From Yoonia sp. G8-12 (GTDB lineage Bacteria; Pseudomonadota; Alphaproteobacteria; Rhodobacterales; Rhodobacteraceae): a DNA stretch of 64,000 nucleotides. Each line of letters opens with the position of its first letter. The first letter of the stretch is position 1. Below the pieces are notes generated by a model, which ran no database searches, was not told the origin of the DNA, and worked only from the letters and a program-made list of their open reading frames with translations. Of this stretch, positions 35,618 through 44,294 are shown piece after piece. The DNA is taken from assembly GCF_038443675.1 (NCBI RefSeq), contig NZ_CP151762.1, positions 2,666,001-2,730,000 of the forward strand, given 5' to 3'. A program made the position numbers and the translations under genes.

Positions 35618-36589
35618 GTGTCACACATGACAAACACTCATGTTTGCGCAATGGATATTACCCTTCTGAAAACCTTTCTCGAAGTTGCTGCCACCGGTTC
35701 ATTCGTGTCCGCGTCAGAGCGGCTTTATGTAACGCAATCCGCAGTCTCCCTACGCATCCAGCGCTTGGAAGACTCGCTTGGCAAACCGATGTTCACACGG
35801 TCCAAGGCAGGTGCGGAACTGACCAACGCTGGCCGCGAGTTTGAGCGGTATGCCCTTTCCATCATCCGCGTCTGGGAGGAAGCGCGCCAACAGGTCGCCA
35901 TTCCAGAGGGGTTTACGCGCAGCCTGACCATCGGTGCACAATATTCACTGTGGCCCCGCCTTGGGTTTCGTTGGATCGACAGGTTGGAACAAGCGGCACC
36001 TGATCTGAACATCCGCGCCGAGATCGGCATGCCCGATCGCCTGACGCGGTTTCTGATCGAAGGGATCATGCATGTTGGTTTGCTCTATATGCCGCAAATC
36101 AGACCGGGCCTGACAGCGGTTGAAGTGATGGAAGAAGAATTGGTCATGGTCGCTTCTTACCCCGATGCGGATTTGGATAACCTGCCGGACTATGTATTCG
36201 TCGATTGGGGGCCAGAGTTTGTCGGCGCTCATGCGCTTGCCCTGCCAGAGCTGACCAACCCGGGGCTGACATTTTCACTTGGAGCGATGGTTGCGGAGTA
36301 CATCGTCAATCGTAAGGCATCGGCTTATCTGCCCGCACGCTATGTGAAGAAATACCTCGACAGTGGGCAACTGCATCTTGTCGCGGACGCGCCTCGCTTT
36401 CCTTATCCAGTCTGGGCCGTCTGGCGCGACGACCTTGATCCCAAGCTCGCGGAGATAGCGAAAGCGACACTGGCGCAAGTCGCGTATGGCGCAGAGGCGG
36501 ATAGCCAAGCGGTGCTAGAGCGGCTGCGGGCGATTAGCGACGATCATATTGTCGAGGTTCTTGGAGAACATGAGCGTAACTCGCTTTAA
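35618..36589 (+). CDS. LysR family transcriptional regulator
   Basis: 323 aa using GTG 35618, which has AGGA six bases upstream; the classic LysR start (MDITLLKTFLEV) would be ATG 35651, which has no such site. N-terminal HTH: ATGSFVSASERLYVTQSAVSLRIQRLEDSLG. The effector domain is of the usual two-lobed kind. Divergent from the P-Q-M TRAP operon with 260 bases holding two inverted repeats, so local regulation of the transporter is likely. DUF481 gene follows 114 bases later but seems separate. Confidence 0.88.
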   Translation: MSHMTNTHVCAMDITLLKTFLEVAATGSFVSASERLYVTQSAVSLRIQRLEDSLGKPMFTRSKAGAELTNAGREFERYALSIIRVWEEARQQVAIPEGFTRSLTIGAQYSLWPRLGFRWIDRLEQAAPDLNIRAEIGMPDRLTRFLIEGIMHVGLLYMPQIRPGLTAVEVMEEELVMVASYPDADLDNLPDYVFVDWGPEFVGAHALALPELTNPGLTFSLGAMVAEYIVNRKASAYLPARYVKKYLDSGQLHLVADAPRFPYPVWAVWRDDLDPKLAEIAKATLAQVAYGAEADSQAVLERLRAISDDHIVEVLGEHERNSL

Positions 36590-36703
36590 GCATGATTATT
36601 TTGAATTTCTCTTAGGTATATTTTTTATCTAGATATCCTCTCAGCAAAAGACGCTTCCGCCTTAATGACAGGGCGGGTCACTGACTTGGGAAAGGATATA
36701 CCC

Positions 36704-37531
36704 ATGACAAAGAACGTATTTATCGTAGCAGCTCTCGCTACAATCATTGCATCGTCTGCATCAGCGCAAAACCTGATCGGTCGCGACACAGTGGCCGGAG
36801 ACCTTAACGAGGATCTGATCGAAGCCATCGAAGATGACGCAGAGCGTGAACTTGACCGGTTCGGCAACGAAGGCCGCCCACAGGGCTTTACGGGTTCCGT
36901 TGCGCTGCGTGGTATTGCACAAAATGGTAACACAGAGTCCTTGAATATCGGCATCGGCACAGACATGAACTATGTGTTTGGGCCGAACGGTATCGAGCTG
37001 CAACTGAACTATGCTTACAGCGACGATGATGAGACTGACTCAGAAGAAAGCTTGTTCTACGGGCTTGAGTACACCCGCGACCTGAACCCACAACTCTTCG
37101 GTTTTGCCAAACTGCAAGGTTCGGCTGACAGCGCGACTGATGCACAGTATGAAACCGACACGTTCGCCAGCTTTGGTGCGGGTTATCGCATCCTGAACGA
37201 CGCTGACAGTCAGTGGTCAATTCAGGCCGGTCCAGGCTATCGTTTTGCGGAACTGAACGACCTCACCGACGCTGATGTGAGCGAAGCCGCTTTCGGTGTG
37301 TCCTCTGACTATGCCAACAAGTTGACCGACACCGTTTTTGTCACGAATGACACAGATATCATCTGGTCAGAGTCCGACACAGTTGTCTTCAACGACCTGG
37401 CGCTGAATGTGTCCATGACCGAAACACTGGCTCTGCGCACAAGCGTCCTGACCGAGTTCCACACAGAGCCCGGCACAGCAGAAGACACAGACAATACCTT
37501 TGGTGTCTCGCTGGTCTACTCGTTCAACTAG
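36704..37531 (+). CDS. DUF481 family outer-membrane protein
   Basis: 275 aa from ATG 36704 (GGGAAAGGA upstream). Signal peptide 1-21 (...IIASSASA). The rest is a sequence of beta-strands with alternating hydrophobic residues, many Asp/Glu in the loops, and a C-terminal aromatic-ended strand (FGVSLVYSFN), all features of a porin-like beta barrel; DUF481 proteins resemble E. coli YdiY. The mature protein is strikingly acidic. Single-gene unit with its own terminator. Confidence 0.82.
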   Translation: MTKNVFIVAALATIIASSASAQNLIGRDTVAGDLNEDLIEAIEDDAERELDRFGNEGRPQGFTGSVALRGIAQNGNTESLNIGIGTDMNYVFGPNGIELQLNYAYSDDDETDSEESLFYGLEYTRDLNPQLFGFAKLQGSADSATDAQYETDTFASFGAGYRILNDADSQWSIQAGPGYRFAELNDLTDADVSEAAFGVSSDYANKLTDTVFVTNDTDIIWSESDTVVFNDLALNVSMTETLALRTSVLTEFHTEPGTAEDTDNTFGVSLVYSFN

Positions 37532-37555
37532 AACTTAGTGAGTTACAAGTAATAC

Positions 37556-37584
37556 AAGGGGGCAGAGCAATCCGCCCCTTTTTT
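37556..37584 (+). terminator. Rho-independent terminator of the DUF481 gene
   Basis: AAGGGG/CCCCTT stem with a 13-base loop, followed by a run of T (TTTTTT), 25 bases after the stop. Confidence 0.75.
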
Positions 37585-37659
37585 CGTCTGGGACTCGGCC
37601 ATGCTAGAACGGTTCGTTCAGTGCCGACGGTGAAGGGCAAGACAGTTTTGCATGACTGC

Positions 37660-39099
37660 CTACGTACCGACAAACAGGGGAAAGCTAACCCCCAAGGCCC
37701 ACGCAAGTACCAGTCCAAGCACTAGGCCGGACGCCGCTGGCCCGGACCGGCGCGCCACATGGCGGCCCATCGTGCCGAAGACCGCGTAAAACAGCACAAG
37801 TACCGGTGCGATCATGATGAGGAAAAACAGCCCCTCAAAATCCAGCGCAACCGCGATGCCCAGTGAAGTAAGGAAGGCAAGGCGCACCATCAACCTGCGC
37901 AGAAACCCTGACTGGGCGCTCAGAACCATGTCGGCCAGCATATAGGGCACGGCCCCAAGAGCGAGGACGGCCATGATCCAGACACGCTGGGGCGTTGGTA
38001 TGAAATTCGCGGCATAGCGATCCAGCAAGAACCCGAAAAGCGCGCACCATAACAAGAGAAGCGCAACCGCACGCCATGCGATTGGACCGATGCGAAGCTG
38101 CCACCACCAAAGCAAGGCGAGCTGGATGCCTCCAAAGATCAAAAGGTGCAGGCCAAGATAATCAGCCACCAAGACCGGCAGAAAACTGGGTGAAAGCGGC
38201 ACTGCGATCAAGGGTGTCAGAACCAAAGGAACCACCAACATAATTGCCAATTGCTGCCGGCCAATCACCGACACCCTCACAGGGCGCTGCGGCAGTCGCG
38301 CCGCAATCGGTCCAAATAATAGAACAACCCCTACCAAAAGACCCAAAATGGCGGTCCCGGTTGGCAAGATGGATGGCTGCGATTGCCGCCCATAGAACCC
38401 ATCAAGCCAAATAACCGCTTCGCCCCGCCCCGCGCGGCTGTGCAAAACCGAAACATGTTCGGTCATCGGCGCAATGACGACGCGGCGGCGCAAGTCACTG
38501 GTCATTACGGTCTGTCCAGTCGTGGCTGTTGGATCAACCATTTGCACGGCCTCTTGCGCAAAGCCGCGCAATCCGGGTTCCCAGCTTCCTGCGATCAAAA
38601 GCAGATCAGGCGGGAAATTTGCGTCAATCACCTGCGAAAATGCCGAAATCAGGACTAAAGGCCCGATATCGTCACGCTCTTGCGCGACACGGGCCAGAAT
38701 ATCTGTGGCCATCGAATGCCCAAGCAATGCAACGGGCATACCGCCCGCATCAATGGTGTCCAACACCGCCGCCGTCTGCGCCACCAGCAACCGCGTCGTG
38801 CCATCAAGCGCATTTACGTCGCCAGACATCGGCGCGGTGTGCCGCCCGTGCCCGAGGAATTCAAAGGCATAGACCTGATACCCGGCTTGTGCGAGCGGCA
38901 AGGCATAGCCCTGCATCATCTGCTGCGATCCCGCGAAACCGTGCGCAACAACCACGGCAGGGCCATCCGCACCTGCGCGCGCGTATCTGGTGACTGGTGT
39001 TTCGCCGACCGCAACCTGGGTGATGTTGACACCCTGCCGTGCTGTTTCCAGCACGAAAAGCGATAGGATCACTGCGATGAGGGCCAGAACCGCCTTCAT
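37660..39099 (-). CDS. Membrane-anchored alpha/beta hydrolase with C-terminal multi-helix domain
   Basis: 479 aa. Residues 1-20 are a membrane anchor; 30-235 form an alpha/beta hydrolase with VVAHGFAGS (oxyanion strand), LGHSMA (nucleophile Ser129) and a candidate catalytic His in MTEHVSVLH (His215). From about 245 there are seven or so hydrophobic helices. The hydrolase part would face the periplasm if residues 1-20 are a single crossing. It starts 11 bases after the stop of the Anbu peptidase gene on the same strand and so looks like the last gene of that operon, which is not part of the commonly described Anbu gene set. Confidence 0.75.
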   Translation of the reverse strand: MKAVLALIAVILSLFVLETARQGVNITQVAVGETPVTRYARAGADGPAVVVAHGFAGSQQMMQGYALPLAQAGYQVYAFEFLGHGRHTAPMSGDVNALDGTTRLLVAQTAAVLDTIDAGGMPVALLGHSMATDILARVAQERDDIGPLVLISAFSQVIDANFPPDLLLIAGSWEPGLRGFAQEAVQMVDPTATTGQTVMTSDLRRRVVIAPMTEHVSVLHSRAGRGEAVIWLDGFYGRQSQPSILPTGTAILGLLVGVVLLFGPIAARLPQRPVRVSVIGRQQLAIMLVVPLVLTPLIAVPLSPSFLPVLVADYLGLHLLIFGGIQLALLWWWQLRIGPIAWRAVALLLLWCALFGFLLDRYAANFIPTPQRVWIMAVLALGAVPYMLADMVLSAQSGFLRRLMVRLAFLTSLGIAVALDFEGLFFLIMIAPVLVLFYAVFGTMGRHVARRSGPAASGLVLGLVLAWALGVSFPLFVGT

Positions 39100-39110
39100 C
39101 TCAGGTACCG

Positions 39111-39845
39111 CTAATCAGCCTGATAGCTGGGAAGCTGCGCCAAAGCGGTGCGCAAAGCCTCGCCCCAGCTATTTGAAATATGCTGGAAATAAGGATCATC
39201 GGCCTCGATCCGCGGGCATTCCCTCACCTTGAAACTGTCCGCCTCGTAGATTTGCAAATCAAACGGCAGGCCCACGGAAAGGTTCGCCTTGATCGTGCTG
39301 TCAAAAGATACAAGCAAGAGCTTGATGGTATCCTCGAAACTCATATCCGGATCATAGGCGCGCACCAAAATCGGCTTGCCGTATTTGGCCTCACCGATCT
39401 GGAAAAACGGGCTGTCTTCGGTGATTTCGATGAAATTCCCCTCGGGGTAAATCAAAAACAGCGTCGGCTTGCCGCCTTTGATCTGCCCGCCAAGAATGAC
39501 CGACGCACGAAACTTGGTCGAGGCCTCTTGCCCGTCAGGTCCGCTTTCCTCGATCACTTCTTTCAAGGTTGCACCAACCATGCGCGCTACCTGAAACATC
39601 GTCGGCAGTTCAAGCATGGTGGGGTTCCGCTCGATCGTGGCCTTTGAGCGCTCATCAAGCAAGCTGACCAAAGCTTGCGTCGTGGCAAGGTTCCCTGCGG
39701 TCATCAACGTGATGACCCGCTCACCGGGGATATCCCAAGTGAACATCTTGCGCGTGACAGAGAAGTTATCGACACCCGCATTCGTGCGCGTGTCGGACAT
39801 AAAGACCAGTCCCTTATTCAGGCGAAGCCCAACACAGTATGTCAA
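39111..39845 (-). CDS. Anbu-type proteasome-like peptidase (COG3484)
   Basis: 244 aa. N-terminal-nucleophile hydrolase of the proteasome beta/HslV superfamily, Anbu (ancestral beta subunit) branch. After Met removal the N terminus is Thr-Tyr-Cys-Val-Gly, giving the catalytic Thr; MSDTRTNAG and the Lys in SVTRKMF complete the recognisable site region. Anbu proteins assemble into open rings without an associated unfoldase. It follows ATP-grasp, alpha-E and transglutaminase genes in the order seen in many proteobacteria. Proposed role in that literature is processing of a peptide tag or product made by the ligase; the substrate is unknown. Confidence 0.9.
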   Translation of the reverse strand: MTYCVGLRLNKGLVFMSDTRTNAGVDNFSVTRKMFTWDIPGERVITLMTAGNLATTQALVSLLDERSKATIERNPTMLELPTMFQVARMVGATLKEVIEESGPDGQEASTKFRASVILGGQIKGGKPTLFLIYPEGNFIEITEDSPFFQIGEAKYGKPILVRAYDPDMSFEDTIKLLLVSFDSTIKANLSVGLPFDLQIYEADSFKVRECPRIEADDPYFQHISNSWGEALRTALAQLPSYQAD

Positions 39846-39893
39846 TTTCGTCGTCCAGTATGTTTGCGGGAAATCCGGCGTTCACAGAAGCAT

Positions 39894-40691
39894 CTACTGC
39901 TGAATCTGAAGCGATACAATCATTGCTTCTGAGGCAGAACCAATGCGTACCCCCGTCACCGGCGATGCATCGCGCGAATCCAGACCGGTTGCAACTCTCA
40001 CGTAGCGTTGATCGGGCGAATACCCGTTGGACACATCAAAACCGACCCACCCAAGTTCTTCGATATACGCCTCGGCCCAGGCATGGCTTGCATCTTGGTC
40101 GATCCGGTCATTCATCATCAAATACCCGCTGACGTAACGGGCCGGTATCCCGGCAAGCCGCGCCGCAGAGACGAAAATCTGGGCATGATCCTGACAGACA
40201 CCACCACCACCCATCAGGGCCTCTTCCGCCGTGGTTCCTGAAAATGTGACGGCCTGACCATAAGGCACTGCATCTATGATTGCCTGTGACAGCGCGTGCA
40301 GCCCATCAAGGACATTAGGTGCCTTTGCCAAGGTTTTCGCCAGCTTCCTTATTCCCTTGCCCGCTTCGGTGCGCGGCGTGCTTTGCTTGAAGTGCCAAAG
40401 TGGCGCGGTGCCATAGATTTTGCCAAAGATGCCGTCACTTGTATGCGTCTCGACCTCACCAAAGACTTCGACAGACACTTCTGTTGCGCCTCTGTCCGCC
40501 TTCACCAGCGTTGTTTGATTTTGATATTGGTCCTCAAAGGTCAACTCCTTAGAGCCACCCGTCACTTGGACCGTCCAGTTGAGCACTGTTTGATGGATGG
40601 AATTCACCGGGGTAAGCCGTACCTGCTGAAGCCCGTAGGTCACTGGGGCGTCGTAGGTGTATTTCGTGGTATGTCTGATGCTAAGTTTCAT
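39894..40691 (-). CDS. Transglutaminase-like family protein (Bacterial transglutaminase-like N-terminal domain)
   Basis: 265 aa. Beta-rich N-terminal domain (1-90: MKLSIRHTTKYTYDAPVTYGLQ...), then a papain-fold transglutaminase core with Cys166 in GGGGVCQDHA, His203 in DASHAW and Asp219 in GFDVSNG. Cytoplasmic, no signal peptide. Ten bases after the alpha-E gene and 48 before Anbu. Likely cuts or forms an isopeptide bond in the product of the ATP-grasp ligase. Confidence 0.9.
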   Translation of the reverse strand: MKLSIRHTTKYTYDAPVTYGLQQVRLTPVNSIHQTVLNWTVQVTGGSKELTFEDQYQNQTTLVKADRGATEVSVEVFGEVETHTSDGIFGKIYGTAPLWHFKQSTPRTEAGKGIRKLAKTLAKAPNVLDGLHALSQAIIDAVPYGQAVTFSGTTAEEALMGGGGVCQDHAQIFVSAARLAGIPARYVSGYLMMNDRIDQDASHAWAEAYIEELGWVGFDVSNGYSPDQRYVRVATGLDSRDASPVTGVRIGSASEAMIVSLQIQQ

Positions 40692-40700
40692 TTGAAATAC

Positions 40701-41642
40701 CTACCCCACGAACCTGTAATCTTGTTCAATCTGAAGCCCGATAGCGTTGTTTTCGCGGATAAAGGACGTGATGAACTGATGCAGGCCTTCTTCAAAGACC
40801 GTCTCAATCGTGCTGGAGCGCAGTCTTTGGCGTTGTGCGTCAATCAGATCGTGACAAGGCAACTGCGTGCCATAATCCTTGGCCAGATAGCCAAGGTTAT
40901 CTTCCAGAGTTCGACTGCAAAACGACAGTGAACGCGGAAAACGGCTATCGAAGATCAGGAAATCTGCAATGGTCATTGGCGAGATGTCATCGTTGTTCAG
41001 CCACCGAAAAGAACGGTGCGCCGAAACGGACCTAAGGATCGTTTCCCATTGCACGTTATCAAGGGTCGAGCCGACAAAGCTGGCTGATGGTAACAACGTG
41101 TAGTATTTCACATCAATGATCCGTGCGGTGTTATCCGCCCGCTCAATCGCGATCCCCAGTTGGGTAAAGTCGAATATATCATTGCGCAGCATCGTGCCAT
41201 GAACGGCACCACGCACGAGCGCCGTATGACGGCGAATTTCACCCAAGACAGCCGGCAGTTTTGTTTCGGTGATAGGCGTTTTCAACACCGCCTTCATCGC
41301 CATCCAGCTTTCGTTCACGGCTTCCCAGACTTCCGTGGTCAAGGCTGTGCGCACAAGGCGCGCGTTCTGGCGGGCGTTGTTGATCGACGACATCACACTG
41401 GACGGATTGTCCGTGTCGCGCAGTAGAAAATCAATCGCATCCGACGCGGTATAGCCATCATATTTCTGATCATACATCACCCGTACACCAGCCGTCGTCA
41501 GAACGGATTTCCATTCTGCCTCAGGATCCTTTGAGCGCGTCAGCGCGATCCGGAAACCTGCTTCGATCAAACGTGCGGTATTTTCGCTGCGTTCCAGAAA
41601 GCGGAACATCCAGTAAAGCCCACCTGCGGTTTTTCCAAGCAT
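40701..41642 (-). CDS. Alpha-E domain-containing protein
   Basis: 313 aa from ATG 41642, preceded by GGAGGA eight bases upstream and inside the overlap with the ATP-grasp gene end; a longer frame exists but has no site. All-helical protein with conserved acidic residues beginning MLGKTAGGLYWMFRFLERSENTARLIEAG, the alpha-E signature. The family always travels with circularly permuted ATP-grasp proteins and is thought to be a partner or second catalytic part of an amide-bond-forming system. Operon position supports this. Confidence 0.9.
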   Translation of the reverse strand: MLGKTAGGLYWMFRFLERSENTARLIEAGFRIALTRSKDPEAEWKSVLTTAGVRVMYDQKYDGYTASDAIDFLLRDTDNPSSVMSSINNARQNARLVRTALTTEVWEAVNESWMAMKAVLKTPITETKLPAVLGEIRRHTALVRGAVHGTMLRNDIFDFTQLGIAIERADNTARIIDVKYYTLLPSASFVGSTLDNVQWETILRSVSAHRSFRWLNNDDISPMTIADFLIFDSRFPRSLSFCSRTLEDNLGYLAKDYGTQLPCHDLIDAQRQRLRSSTIETVFEEGLHQFITSFIRENNAIGLQIEQDYRFVG

Positions 41643-41646
41643 CGCG

Positions 41647-43074
41647 CTAGTCCTCCAAAACCCAAGTGTCTTTGGTGCCGCCACCCTGGCTTGAATTCAC
41701 AACCAGCGATCCGGCCTTCAAAGCAACACGCGTCAAACCACCAGGGGTGATGTTCATCCCATCAGGTGAAACCAGCGCAAAGGGCCGCAGGTCGACGTGG
41801 CGCGGCGCCAGCCCCTTTTTGGTGAAAATCGGCACGGTCGACAAAGACAGCGTCGGTTGCGCGATGTAATTACCCGGTGATTTCCGCAGTTTGGCTGCAA
41901 ATGCTGCCAATTCCTTCTTCGACGCGGCAGGACCGACCAGCATGCCGTATCCGCCCGAACCATGCACCTCTTTGACCACAAGATCAGCAAGGTTATCGAG
42001 TACATATTTCAGCGAGTCCGATTCCGAACAGCGGAAGGTCTCGACGTTCTTCAGGATCGCCTTTTCACCGGTATAGAATTCGATGATGTCCGGCATGTAG
42101 GAATAAATCGCCTTGTCATCGGCAATGCCGGTGCCGGGGGCATTGGCAATGGTAATGTTGCCCGCCCGGTAGACATCCATAATGCCGGGCACGCCCAGCA
42201 TTGAATCAGGCCGGAAGTTCAGAGGATCAAGGTAATCATCATCGACACGGCGATAAAGCACGTCGATCACCTGATACCCTTCTGTCGTGCGCATCGCGAT
42301 ATGACCATCAATGACGCGCAAATCGTGGCCTTCGACTAATTCCACTCCCATTTGATCGGCCAGAAATGAATGCTCAAAATAAGCCGAGTTATGGATCCCC
42401 GGCGTCAGGATCGCCACCGTCGGCTTGCCGTTGCATCCCGCAGGGGCACAGGCCGCAAGTGAGCGGCGCAGGTTCTTGGGATAGTCGCTGACGGGCTGCA
42501 CCTTGATCTGGCTGAACAGCTCGGGGAACATCTGCAACATCGTTTCGCGGTTTTCGAGCATATAGGACACGCCGGAAGGGGTGCGCGCGTTATCCTCAAG
42601 CACAAAGAAATCATCTTCGCCCGTGCGGACGATATCGGTCCCGACGATATGCGTGTAAACATTGCCCGGAGGTGTGACGCCGATCATTTGCGGTAAAAAC
42701 GCAGCGTTCTTGGCAATCAGATCGACCGGCACAACACCAGCGCGCAGAATTTCCTGTCGGTGATAAATGTCGTGCAAAAAGGCGTTCACACCGCGCACGC
42801 GCTGCTCAATCCCTTTGGACAGCTTGGTCCATTCACGGTTCGCAATAATCCGGGGTATCAGATCAAACGGGATCAACCGTTCTTGCGCTGCGGCCTGGCC
42901 ATAGACGTTGAATGTAATCCCGGTTCTTCGAAAGAAAGCTTCTGCTTCTTTCGATTTTTTTGAAAGGCGGGTCGGATCTTCTTGAGAGAACCACTGTTGA
43001 TATTCGGAATAGGGCGTGCGGACGCCATCCTCACCCAAGAGCATCTCGTCAAAGTGCTGTCGATCTTTGTTCAT
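41647..43074 (-). CDS. Circularly permuted ATP-grasp (type 2) protein
   Basis: 475 aa. Family marks are LEDNARTPSGVSYMLENRE, GIHNSAYFEHSFLADQMGVELVEG, NAPGTGIADDKAIYSYMPDI and the glycine-rich nucleotide loop KEVHGSGGYGMLVG. These proteins are ATP-dependent carboxylate-amine ligases, predicted to make small peptides or tag proteins. Followed by the alpha-E gene after 4 bases and preceded by a transglutaminase gene 58 bases upstream. Acceptors and donors not known. Confidence 0.92.
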   Translation of the reverse strand: MNKDRQHFDEMLLGEDGVRTPYSEYQQWFSQEDPTRLSKKSKEAEAFFRRTGITFNVYGQAAAQERLIPFDLIPRIIANREWTKLSKGIEQRVRGVNAFLHDIYHRQEILRAGVVPVDLIAKNAAFLPQMIGVTPPGNVYTHIVGTDIVRTGEDDFFVLEDNARTPSGVSYMLENRETMLQMFPELFSQIKVQPVSDYPKNLRRSLAACAPAGCNGKPTVAILTPGIHNSAYFEHSFLADQMGVELVEGHDLRVIDGHIAMRTTEGYQVIDVLYRRVDDDYLDPLNFRPDSMLGVPGIMDVYRAGNITIANAPGTGIADDKAIYSYMPDIIEFYTGEKAILKNVETFRCSESDSLKYVLDNLADLVVKEVHGSGGYGMLVGPAASKKELAAFAAKLRKSPGNYIAQPTLSLSTVPIFTKKGLAPRHVDLRPFALVSPDGMNITPGGLTRVALKAGSLVVNSSQGGGTKDTWVLED

Positions 43075-43132
43075 ATCATTAGCCTAACGACCCAGAGGTG
43101 AGTTGCAAGCAGATGGCAGATCTCGCCTGACG

Positions 43133-43912
43133 TCAATTGATGCACGATACTTCAACTGTCTGTTTTTTCATCTCCATCCAGCCATATGACGTCATGAACG
43201 ATACATCAGCGGCATCGCGGCCAACACCGATGCGCACAATCTCGCGCGGATCGGCCATGCCAGTGGGGTCAACGATGTGCCATGCGCCATCCAAAAACAC
43301 CTCGGCTACAGCGTGGAAATCTTGTGGGTTCACATGGGGTCCGTAAACGCTCACGATCCGCGCAGGGATACCGGCAGAGCGCGCCATGCCGATTAATACA
43401 TGCGCGTAATCACGGCACACGCCGCGGCGTGCGTGAAAACTGTCGGTGGCAGTGGTCAGCGCATTGCTGGCGCTGATGTCATATGTGAAATTCTCTTTGA
43501 TCCAATCGCTCATCTGGGCAATCAGGGCACCACCCCAAAGCGTGCCGAATTGTTCAGGGACAAACCCAAGAAACGCCTCGGGGTAGCAGTAGCGCGAGGG
43601 CATCAGAAACTTGGTCACATCGCTAGGCAACTGGGTGACGTGGTGCGCAGACAAATCCGCCACATCACAAGCAGGGCGTTGCACGCGGACCTTGGCCTCA
43701 TAGACGCACGCAAACTCTCGTTCGACCTGCCCCCAGCGGCGCGATCCGATGTTTTCTTCACCCGGAATAATGTTCCAGTAGATCTCATCACTGGTGGTGA
43801 AATGGCTGCTTTCGCAGACCTGCGCGATATCCTGCGCCGCCTCGATTTGAAGCAAAAGGCTACAGGACGTGGCTGTGGTATAATTGAGATGTGTTTTGAT
43901 GGAGATGAGCAC
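43133..43912 (-). CDS. Transglutaminase-like family protein
   Basis: 259 aa. N-terminal beta domain, then a transglutaminase core: Cys166 in RRGVCRDYAH, His200 in QDFHAVAEV, Asp215 in IVDPTGM, a complete triad. It differs from the second copy at 39894 in the beta domain (LLLQIEAAQDIAQVCESSHF). First gene of the Anbu operon in transcription order; two transglutaminases in one operon is the usual arrangement for the larger version of this system. Confidence 0.9.
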   Translation of the reverse strand: MLISIKTHLNYTTATSCSLLLQIEAAQDIAQVCESSHFTTSDEIYWNIIPGEENIGSRRWGQVEREFACVYEAKVRVQRPACDVADLSAHHVTQLPSDVTKFLMPSRYCYPEAFLGFVPEQFGTLWGGALIAQMSDWIKENFTYDISASNALTTATDSFHARRGVCRDYAHVLIGMARSAGIPARIVSVYGPHVNPQDFHAVAEVFLDGAWHIVDPTGMADPREIVRIGVGRDAADVSFMTSYGWMEMKKQTVEVSCIN

Positions 43913-44109
43913 GCCGGTGTCTTTCCTTTCTCAGTTTCAACCACACTCTGCCGCAAACGCGCCGCAGGATTGCATCCTCGACGCCGCGCCAGAGACAGGG
44001 AAATGGGCTTAAATTATCGTGTCGCGGATCAAGGGCAACCCTAGGCCCGCTCCGTTACACCCGCTGGTATAACGTTCAGTGGCGATGAGCAAATCACCTC
44101 TTCAACAGG

Positions 44110-44138
44110 TGAAACAGGGCCCCGAAGGGCCCTGAGTT
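44110..44138 (-). terminator. Terminator at the end of the formate dehydrogenase operon
   Basis: CAGGGCCC/GGGCCCTG stem of 8 pairs with loop CGAA (44115-44134); on the minus strand it is followed by TTTC. It starts 25 bases after the stop of the small membrane gene. Confidence 0.7.
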
Positions 44139-44158
44139 TCGTCATAATTGACGGGCGT

Positions 44159-44290
44159 TTAGTTCGACAGACGCACGTTATCGTTTGAAATCGTCGCCTC
44201 TGCGCTGGATGGCCCGACACGTGTCAGGAGCTGATTTGCGCCGACCGTGATGACCACCAAGGCAACGCAGGAGATAAGGAAAGCTTTCAT
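44159..44290 (-). CDS. Small (43 aa) membrane or exported protein at the end of the fdh operon
   Basis: ATG 44290 is preceded by GAGG nine bases upstream; stop TAA at 44159. Sequence starts MKAFLISCVALVVITVGANQ, one hydrophobic helix or signal segment, followed by a short polar tail ending in NDNVRLSN. Four bases separate it from the cytochrome b gene stop, so it is cotranscribed. Too short for homology claims; my recollection is that similar short genes occur at this place in relatives, which needs checking. Confidence 0.65.
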   Translation of the reverse strand: MKAFLISCVALVVITVGANQLLTRVGPSSAEATISNDNVRLSN

Positions 44291-44294
44291 ATCA

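Noticed and set aside
36665..37531. Start of the DUF481 gene at 36665
   Set aside because: The 13 extra residues spoil the signal peptide; ATG 36704 has the ribosome binding site.
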